DNA of 64,000 nucleotides from Diphasiastrum complanatum. Lineage: Eukaryota > Streptophyta > Lycopodiopsida > Lycopodiales > Lycopodiaceae. The position numbers and the translations under genes are program-made. Positions 57,421 through 64,000 of this stretch are shown here, one piece after another. The stretch is taken from NCBI GenBank assembly GCA_029204225.1, contig CM055096.1:33399209-33463208 (forward strand), written 5' to 3'. The first letter of the stretch is position 1; each line of letters begins with the position of its first letter. The notes under the pieces are model-generated. The model was given only the letters and a program-made list of their open reading frames with translations, made no database searches and had not been told where the DNA came from.

Positions 57421-57671
57421 ATGACATGTGGAAAAAACCCTTCAACAAAAACACGCTATATTATTGCACCCGCTGTAGAAATCGCCGGTAGGAGGGTAGA
57501 ACACAGCAACGACGATCGTTCTACCTCCCCTCCGAGCTGCAAATCACAATACGAAAGCTGCAAAGCAGCAGAACCGGCAGGCCAGGTTCGTTTGAACCAA
57601 AAAAAAAAATTTCAAAACGTTTTTTTTTTTACTTTTTGGGGTTTTTTTCTTCTTCTTTTTTTGCCCTAAAT

Positions 57672-57727
57672 CCGGTTCGAACTGAATTCCGGTTCGAACC
57701 GTGGTTCAAGGTTCGAACCGCGGTTCG
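57672..57727. repeat. Cluster of GGTTCGAACC palindromes
   Basis: Within 56 bp the motif GGTTCGAAC(C/T) or its half occurs five times (CGGTTCGAACTG, CCGGTTCGAACCG, GTGGTTCAAGG, GGTTCGAACCG, CGGTTCG). It matches the pol III B-box core GWTCRANNC on both strands. TTCGAAC words also precede repeat R1 copy 1 near 44010-44025. Confidence 0.85.
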
Positions 57728-58019
57728 ATGCAACTATGCTGAGCATCCAAAGAACAATGCAAGTACCGCAAACTGTGACGATTGCAAGTGATTGCGTGCT
57801 CCTTAATTTGTAGGCTTTGCTTAAGGACGCATCCTTGAGAAAAAGGAACAAAAATGAGTTCTAAGGAAGAGAGAACGCATGAGACACAACGATGGCAGAG
57901 GCAGAGCAAGCGCGAGAGAGAGACAGAGAACGGACGAGATAAGTCTTTGGAGGAAACTAACATGTGGCAATGAACACGTCCCGCTCTAGCCCAATATCAC
58001 CACCTCAAAGCATGATCCA

Positions 58020-58398
58020 TGTGTATCTAGCTTGGTCATTTTGGCGCACAACTAACAGAGAAGATCACGAGTTTTTAAATAGACATGCAAACCCACCTGA
58101 GCCTCTACCACTTGTTGATTTGACCTCCTCCCTGAACATTGATTCCCATGTGTATCCAAGAAAGTCCAGTGATACTCTCCCCAACTCTCGTGAAACTCCA
58201 TGAGAAACGATATCACCAGATCGTGTAGATCCCCAACCGACAAGGATTGCATACAAGTACAATTCCAAAAACATATCCATAGAGGGTGTGGCTAGGAGTA
58301 ACTATGCCTATGAGAAGGAAATAATTGTCAAACAATTCAGTTCTACCTAAAAAAATGCAAAATACAAGGGAAAGCAAAAAAATCTCAAGTGAAAAAAA
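58020..58398. repeat. Dispersed repeat R1, copy 2
   Basis: Same orientation as copy 1 (44078-44345). 58047-58151 is extra relative to copy 1. Like copy 1, it is followed by AAAAAATCTCAAGTGAAAAAAA, an A-rich tail that could mark a retroposed end. Confidence 0.9.
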
Positions 58399-59293
58399 AA
58401 TCTTCTTTGCAATTCAGAAAACCCCAACCCTAACATTTAGAACATGTTTTGGAACTTCCCGTGCAACTATGATATGAATACATAGAAACAAATCTTGGAC
58501 TCATGCAAACAGATAACACTATCAAATTGATATAGTCTTTGTCCTTGACAACTGATATTTGTGTTAAACTGAAAGAACAAAGCCTGATGTATTATAAGCC
58601 AAGGGAAGAAGGTGATGCCTACTAGTTTGCTCAGGTTGCACCTACTTATCTTATCAAATAGTTGTACAGTTTGACAACATGTATCCCATATGAAGTAATG
58701 GGATAATTAAGAAGTGTCCCATCCTTAACAACTACATGGTAAGAGTCATCATGCTCCTATCCATCCCACAAAATAATTGCCTCTATAAAAACCTGATAGT
58801 TTATCTTAATTTCCAACACGTATTTTATTCTATGAAAGTTAACATGGAGTTTATGAAGCTACTCCTTTGTGCACATAGTTCAAAGCGAAATGGAACCCCA
58901 AAAATCACAATCCTCAACTAGTTCCCTCCAAGAAGCCACATATGCAATAAAAATGAAAAAAAGTATTGCACCCTGAATATGGTGTTTATAAACTTAACTT
59001 ATGGTTTTCTTCCCACCCTTGATGCGGACCCCTTTTGGAAGTACCGAGGCCTAGGACTCTCTTGAATGTGTAAACATAGAATTGTAGTCCCCTCTTTTCC
59101 CTATTTTTGTTTTTCTATTTTGGAAAATATAAAGACTCCTTTAAGCTCCAAAAAATGGTCCAATCCAATTAAAATTACAATCACGAAGGGTTGTGCAATG
59201 ATTGAGTAATAGAATGGAAACCATCAGTAGATTATGAGTTCTCTAGATCAATCAATGATAAACCACTTTAAAGACCATTTTGCAAAGAAATTT
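58399..59293. other. No gene seen
   Basis: AT-rich flank of the chromovirus. A CAACCCTAAC telobox-like word at about 58428. No supported ORF. Confidence 0.4.
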
Positions 59294-59591
59294 TGTTCTC
59301 TAATAGAGTAAGCCCCTCCTAGCCCAGTGTGAGGACTGGTAGCATGCAACTGCCAACTGTCGGCCACGTGTCACTGACGTGGCCGACTGCACGTCGGGAC
59401 CCAACTGGGAGCCCCATCCTGCTAACAAGGTCCCTATGCTGTGTTAGGCCCGCCATGGCTATGGACTGTGCTGGAGCACACTACTCACATTGTCTTGCCC
59501 TGTTGGTCATGTACGCTGGACACGACCCTGACTGTGGTATCTGACCTATCTGTGTTCTCTAGGGTTCGGCACTGGTCACGAGCTCGTAACA
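59294..59591 (-). repeat. 3' LTR of the chromovirus (298 bp)
   Basis: The plus strand starts TGTTCTC and ends GTAACA, giving the TGTT/AACA inverted ends; the purine tract abuts at 59592. Short for a gypsy LTR, as is usual in several chromovirus lineages. Confidence 0.88.
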
Positions 59592-59605
59592 CTCCCTCCC
59601 CCTTA
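59592..59605 (-). other. Polypurine tract of the chromovirus
   Basis: The minus strand reads TTAAGGGGGAGGGAG directly before the LTR start TGTTACG. Confidence 0.88.
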
Positions 59606-60052
59606 AGCACCGTCTTGGTCCTCTAAGACAAAGTCTGGAAAAATCTTGCGAAGGACGCTGCCTCTTTCCCAAGTGGCATTCTCAACAGGCTGATCATTCC
59701 ACTTAACCAGATATTCTCGGTATAAAGTATGACGAGTCTGCGTCTCTCTACTATCAAGAATCTCCTCTGGTTCATGTGGAGGTTGCTGAGGATCCAATGG
59801 GAGAACTAGAACATTGTCCCCTACCAGATTTTCTGATCTGGCTAAGGCTTTTCGTAACTGACTTACATGAAAGACTGGAAAAACCTTACTGTTGTGTGGG
59901 AGTTCTAGTTCATAGGTGACCTCGCCTAGTCTCCTACTGATGGTAAAGGGACCACAATACCTTGGAGACAACTTAGCACACACTCCTGATTTGAGGGTTT
60001 TAGAGTCGACTGGGACTCTCAAGTAGACTTTCTCACCAGTGGAGAACTGCAC
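59603..60052 (-). CDS. Chromovirus integrase C-terminus and chromodomain
   Basis: The frame starts FSTGEKVYLRVPVDSKT, continues LSPRYCGPFTISRRLGEV and VFPVFHVSQLRKAL (the GPY/F module), then the chromodomain ILDSRETQTRHTLYREYLVK, WNDQPVENATWERG and FPDFVLEDQ. This part tethers the integration complex to chromatin. It is open, but one frame off from the integrase core upstream (stop at about 60114). Confidence 0.92.
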   Translation of the reverse strand: MQFSTGEKVYLRVPVDSKTLKSGVCAKLSPRYCGPFTISRRLGEVTYELELPHNSKVFPVFHVSQLRKALARSENLVGDNVLVLPLDPQQPPHEPEEILDSRETQTRHTLYREYLVKWNDQPVENATWERGSVLRKIFPDFVLEDQDGA

Positions 60053-60113
60053 ATCCCGTCTGTGTGGATCTGCATAATGCCTGGCTCGATCCTGGGACTG
60101 CCTGTTCTATCAT

Positions 60114-60770
60114 CTAGTTTAGGTCCTCTAAAAAGTTTCTGGCTGCTTCAACTTTTTCTTGTTTAAACCCTACAGCTGTGGGTGAGCGTGGCTGAAAATC
60201 GTACATCAGCATAAATGGGCTGTATCCCGTAGCTGAATGTTTGGTACTGTTGTAAGCAAACTCTAATATCGAGAGATACTCCTCCCAATTAGTCTGCTTC
60301 TTGCTGACGTATGCACGAAGCATATCCTCCAACACCTGATTTACCCTCTCTGTTTGACCGTCCGTCTGTGGATGGTCGGTGGTACTCATATTAAGTTTAG
60401 TATGGAGATGATGGAATACTGCCCTCCAAAAATTCCCACTAAACTTACTGTCCCGGTCGCTGACTATGCCGGAAGGTAGACCGTACAATTTAAATAGCCC
60501 GTCTACAAACAACCTCGCTAACTCTGGAGCTCTAACGGTTGTTTTGGTCGGAATAAAATGAGCCATTTTGGTCAGACGGTCAACTGTGACCCATATAGCG
60601 TCATTACACTTTTGGGTTTTAGGCAGGCCTACTATAAAATCCATGGAGATACTCTCCCATTTACCAGCTGGTATTTCTAAGGGCTGCAACAACCCTCCTG
60701 CCTTTAAACGCTCTGCTTTGTTTACTTGACATTTCTGGCAACTGGTTACATATACTGGACTGAGTTCCAA
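60114..60770 (-). pseudogene. Chromovirus integrase core (zinc-finger His pair deleted)
   Basis: [20 protein letters not shown] keeps the Cys pair of the zinc finger, but the His pair and the sequence between it and RNase H are gone: the upstream frame ends [12 protein letters not shown] and jumps to this point, a loss I estimate at roughly 200 bp. Catalytic residues are present: SMDFIVGLPK (Asp), GIVSDRDSKFSG (Asp) and GQTERVNQVLEDMLRAYV (Glu). Also LEFAYNSTKHSATGYSPFML. Without the finger the enzyme would not multimerise properly. Confidence 0.92.
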
Positions 60771-61507
60771 ATAGTAGAGAAGAATGCATCATGCTGGCAT
60801 TTCCCTCTCAAGGACTCGAGTAACTCATTACGAATCTGAGTAAAACTCAGCTCGTTTATCATAGGCATTCTGCTAAGGGCATCTGCTACTGTATTGAATT
60901 TTCCCCGTCTATATCTGATAAACATGTCAAACTCTTGCATCAACTCTGCCCAACGAGCTTTCCAACCTCTAAGCTCAGATTGATTGCAAAGGTATCTGAG
61001 ACTCTCATGGTCTGTCAGGACCTCAAAGTTGGCACCATACAAATAATGCCTCCAAGTCTTAAGGGCATGGACTATAGAAAAGAGTTCCTTTTCATAGGCA
61101 CTGTACCTAGTCTGAGCTGGCTCGAGTTTTTTACTCTCGAACGCAGCTGGTCGTCCACCCTGAGTTAGCACAGCACCTACTGCAAAGTCGCTAACATCTA
61201 TTTCGACCACAAATGGCTGATTGGGGTCGACGACTTTTAGAACTAGTGCTGTAGCTAAGGCTGTTTTGAGAGCATCAAAGCTCTCCTGTTGTGCGGACTC
61301 CCAAATGAACTCGTTTCCCTTCCCCTTAAGAAGATTTGTCATGGGAACTGCTATCTGAGCATATTCCTTGACAAATCGTCTGTAATATCCCGCCACACCA
61401 AGAAAGATCTGAAGTTCTAAAATATTCTGAGGTCTCAGCCAACTGAGTATGGCTTTAACCTTATTCGAGTCCATCTTAATCCCATCTGACGAGATAATGT
61501 GACCCAA
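60746..61507 (-). pseudogene. Chromovirus RT end and RNase H
   Basis: Begins in the RT connection ([40 protein letters not shown]) and continues with RNase [21 protein letters not shown] (first catalytic Asp), [20 protein letters not shown] (Glu region), [10 protein letters not shown] (Asp) and [14 protein letters not shown]. Open over 253 codons. RNase H removes the RNA template during cDNA synthesis. Confidence 0.93.
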
Positions 61508-62130
61508 ATATGCTACTTCTTCAACGAAGAATTCACACTTGGATTGTTTAGCATAAAGCTTATGCTTTCTGAGCAGTCAAAACACCTTTCTGAGGTGTTT
61601 TAGATGCTCCTTCCTCGTTTTGTCGTAGACGAGGATGTCATCTAAAAATACGACTACAAACTTACCCAAGTATGGTCTGAGGACACTGTTCATCAAGGTC
61701 ATAAAGGTAGCTGGAGCATTTGTGAACCCAAATGGCATCACCTTAAACTCATAATGACCGTGACGAGTCCTAAAAGCTGTTTTCGAGACATCTTCCGATT
61801 TTATACGGACTTAATGATATCCCGATCTGAGGTCTATTTTACTGAAAAATTTAGCCCCGTCGAGTTGATCAAACAACTCATCTGCCCGAGGCATAGGATA
61901 CTTATTCTTAATTGTGACTTTATTGAGGGCTCTGTAATCTACGCAAAGACGCATAGACCACTCTTTCTTTTTCACCAATAGGACTGGTGAGGCCCAAGGT
62001 GAACTATTGGTCTGAATTTGGCCTTTCCCAAGATAATCTGTTAACTGCCTAGTTATTTCTTCATCCTCTGTTCGACTGACCCGATACGGAGGTTTAGAAA
62101 CAAGTGTTGTACCTGGTACTAGGTTTATTT
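61508..62130 (-). pseudogene. Chromovirus reverse transcriptase with two stops
   Basis: RT opens within the frame ending at 61811: [20 protein letters not shown] and [20 protein letters not shown], to [11 protein letters not shown], where a TAA replaces the Gln codon (YHQ, CAA to TAA). Then [20 protein letters not shown] and [11 protein letters not shown] with both catalytic Asp (about 61618-61660). A TGA follows at about 61578 (HLKHLRKVF[12 protein letters not shown]). Apart from these two nonsense codons the domain is intact. Confidence 0.92.
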
Positions 62131-62959
62131 CATGATCTACCTCTCTGCTGGGTGGCAAACCATGTGGCAAATCTTCAGGAAAAACATCTTTAAATTTAGA
62201 CAATAAAGTTTCTAATTTACTGATTTTCCGCTGTATAGAACTGGAAATAGAAACTTCAGGAATAAACGGAAAGTCACATAAGAATACCTGATGGTCTTCG
62301 TCTCCGATTAGTTGACAGAGCTCTGAACTGCAGACCATAGGACTGTTGGGAACATCATGCTCCCCATGCAACTGGATCTCTCGGCCTTTATGCTGAAAGC
62401 TGAGGGTGTTCTCCTGATAGTTTCTGTGGAGGGAAGGTCCTAGACTGTAGAGCCAATCTCTCCCGAGAACAATGTCTGTGCGATCCAAGTGCATTATCTG
62501 AAAGTTTATTTCATCTTGGTACCCCTGAATACCAAGATTCAAATTACTTACCATAGTTTCCCATATTTTTTTATCTTCACCCTTAGCTAATGAAACTATG
62601 TACCTATGCTGACTAGGTACTTCTGGTAGTTTAAGCTTTTTAACTAGGGTGTAGTTGATGAAGTTATGGGTTGCCCCATCGTCAACCATAACTCTTACTG
62701 ACTGGTTACCAACTTTCCCATGCATACGTACTTGGTCATGCGGCCCAAAGTTGAAGGGTGTCGCTAGCATTGCAGAGGTCAGCTGGCAACAGTGTTCATG
62801 GTCTTCATGATACACTTTGATCTCAGAAGCTGCCGAGTCACTGGGGAAACTTACAGTCTGAACAAGATGAACTTGTTTCTTATCTTTTTTTATCTTTTTT
62901 AGTGAAAGGCCCCTTGGGACACTCTGACTGTGTGTCCCTTGCCCATACACACAAAGCAC
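62131..62959 (-). CDS. Chromovirus protease region
   Basis: [20 protein letters not shown] (about 62680) is the retropepsin active site, with D-D-G where many relatives have D-S-G or D-G-G; the catalytic first Asp is kept. [15 protein letters not shown] is the second conserved block. A short linker leads to RT in the same frame. Confidence 0.88.
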
Positions 62960-63984
62960 AAACGTTCTTGTTTGGCTTTCTCAAAATCCTCTGGTTTTAA
63001 GGGTTGTATGAGTGAGGGGCATTTCTGAAGAGCTTCACCTTTAAATTTATCTTCTTTCTTTCTTTTTAAAAATTTCTTTTTAAATTGAAAGTCTTTCTGA
63101 GGAGGCTGCTCAGAAAGTGGCTGTTGTCTCGCCCTCTTCCTACCCACTGAATCATCATAGATTTGAGCATATCTGAGAGCTTGCTCAAGGGTAGTAGGCG
63201 AGTTTCTTTGGACCTCTACTTTATATTCATCTTTGAGGCCACGGACAAATCCCCTGATTTTCTGATAATCATCCATATTTTTTATTTTTAAAATTGCTTC
63301 TCGATACTGCGAGATATATTGGATGAGGGACTTGTCCATTACTGTTCTTTCCTAGGCTTCCCAGGCTCTATCAAGTTCATTTTCAGGTAGGAATTCTCTT
63401 AGGAAGGCTTCTTCAAAAGCTTTCCATGACCGGGGAGTCTGCCCAATCTCCTGGAGATTTAACCACCACTTATAGGTTATAGGCCCTAAGGAAAGACTGG
63501 CCTCAATAGCTTGCAAATGGTCAGAGGTCTGTTTAAGAGCATGAATGTTCTTCCATTTGCTGAGGAAGGTTTGTGGAATGTCTGCATTTCTATCCTTCTC
63601 TTCCCCATTAAAAGTAGGAGGCTTTAAATCTTTAAAGACACTAGGGTGAGACCGTAAGGTCTCACCCGAAACTGATGGAAGTGGAGAAGGGGACAACTGA
63701 GAGGTGGAGGGAAGACTTCCTTTCGCGGAACTCAAAATCAAGCTTTTAAGTTCAGCGAACGAGTCGTCCACACTGGACTTGAAATTGGCTAATGCCAACT
63801 TCAGTTCATCCACTTCTGTTACCAATTGGAGAAACTGCTCCTTGGTAACCAGTTCGTCGAGTTCTTCGGCGAACTGTTCTTCCAATTCCATGGGTTCCTT
63901 CCTTTTACTGTAAGCCAAGGCTTCTGTTTCTAGTTCGTCGAAGCCTCTCTCCGGGGGTTGATCAGGTCCCTGAGGAGTGGTCAT
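62899..63984 (-). pseudogene. Chromovirus Gag
   Basis: ATG at 63984 (MTTPQGPDQPPERGFDELET), 16 bp from the window edge. A coiled-coil-like Glu/Leu segment is followed by the capsid part (WLNLQEIGQTPRSWKAFEEA, FLREFLPENELDRAWEA). A stop at about 63352 interrupts before SLIQYISQYREAILKIKN and YDDSVGRKRARQQPLSEQPP. The zinc knuckle begins CFVCMGKGH, but the final Cys is lost through a one-base shift near 62925-62940. Gag forms the particle and binds the genomic RNA. Confidence 0.88.
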
Positions 63985-64000
63985 CTTCGGAACTGAAAGA

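Larger units (their letters stand above)
59294..64000 (-). mobile_element. Chromovirus (Ty3/gypsy with chromodomain), runs off the right edge
   Basis: Minus-strand order: Gag (63984-62899), protease (about 62700), RT (about 62130-61560), RNase H (61507-60800), integrase (60770-60114), chromodomain tail (60052-59603), purine tract, 3' LTR (59591-59294). The 5' LTR lies beyond the window. Damage seen: a frameshift in the Gag zinc knuckle, TAA and TGA codons in RT, a deletion removing the integrase zinc finger, and a shift before the tail. The element is inactive but much better preserved than the gypsy at 16 kb. The fragment at 30025-30830 is a relative. Confidence 0.93.

Noticed and set aside
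57421-57669. 82-codon ORF ending in a Phe-rich stretch
   Set aside because: Its end is a T-run and its start lies in a repeat; no protein features.

Overview
The window looks like nuclear DNA of a land plant with a large, repeat-rich genome. The evidence is Ty1/copia and Ty3/gypsy elements with plant-type tRNA-Met and tRNA-Asp primer binding sites, a chromodomain gypsy element, spliceosomal introns of 78-176 nt, AT-rich spacers and long (CT)n tracts. The exact lineage cannot be read from the sequence. Most of the window is retrotransposon, much of it broken. I see no tRNA, rRNA or CRISPR.

Layout. 1-5248: an LTR element with near-identical LTRs and no polymerase (the 5' LTR is cut by the window edge). 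5249-8812: a copia remnant (LTR end, primer site, gag, protease). 8813-14160: copia and gypsy debris plus an unrecognised broken gene. 14162-16300: low-complexity and short tandem repeats. 16337-22430: an older gypsy element on the minus strand (tRNA-Asp primer site). 22490-28742: an island that is not LTR retrotransposon. It holds a multi-exon gene of unknown function (+), a divergent histone H3-like gene (+), two large nested palindromes, a two-exon unknown gene (-) and a DDE-transposase-like gene (-). 30025-30830: the LTR and integrase/chromodomain tail of a chromovirus (-). 30890-32729: a broken gag-like gene. 32730-33945: fragments of the first element's family and of a copia RNase H. 34919-35981: an unknown two-exon gene. 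37100-40160: two copia 3' halves, one LTR and a 145-bp CT tract. 40910-43485: a minus-strand LTR-internal-LTR chain of the first element's family. 43485-49500: microsatellites, a dispersed repeat, a gypsy integrase fragment and short tandem duplications. 49560-50366: a WW-domain, glutamine-rich exon, the best candidate for an ordinary host gene. 50400-59290: mostly featureless, with a copia RT fragment and a second copy of the dispersed repeat. 59294-64000: a nearly complete but mutated chromovirus (-), running off the right edge.

The most unusual content is the 22.5-28.7 kb island. Its second gene begins with the exact H3 tail start MARTKQTAR and ends with an H3 histone fold of canonical length. 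Between them lie a glutamine-rich and a proline-rich segment instead of the rest of the H3 tail. It converges on two minus-strand genes, one DDE-transposase-like, across a pair of near-perfect 73-77 bp palindromes. This could be an undescribed DNA transposon or a lineage-specific gene cluster. The coding frame of the H3-like gene has two TAG codons and a frame change at a C run, so whether it is functional is open.
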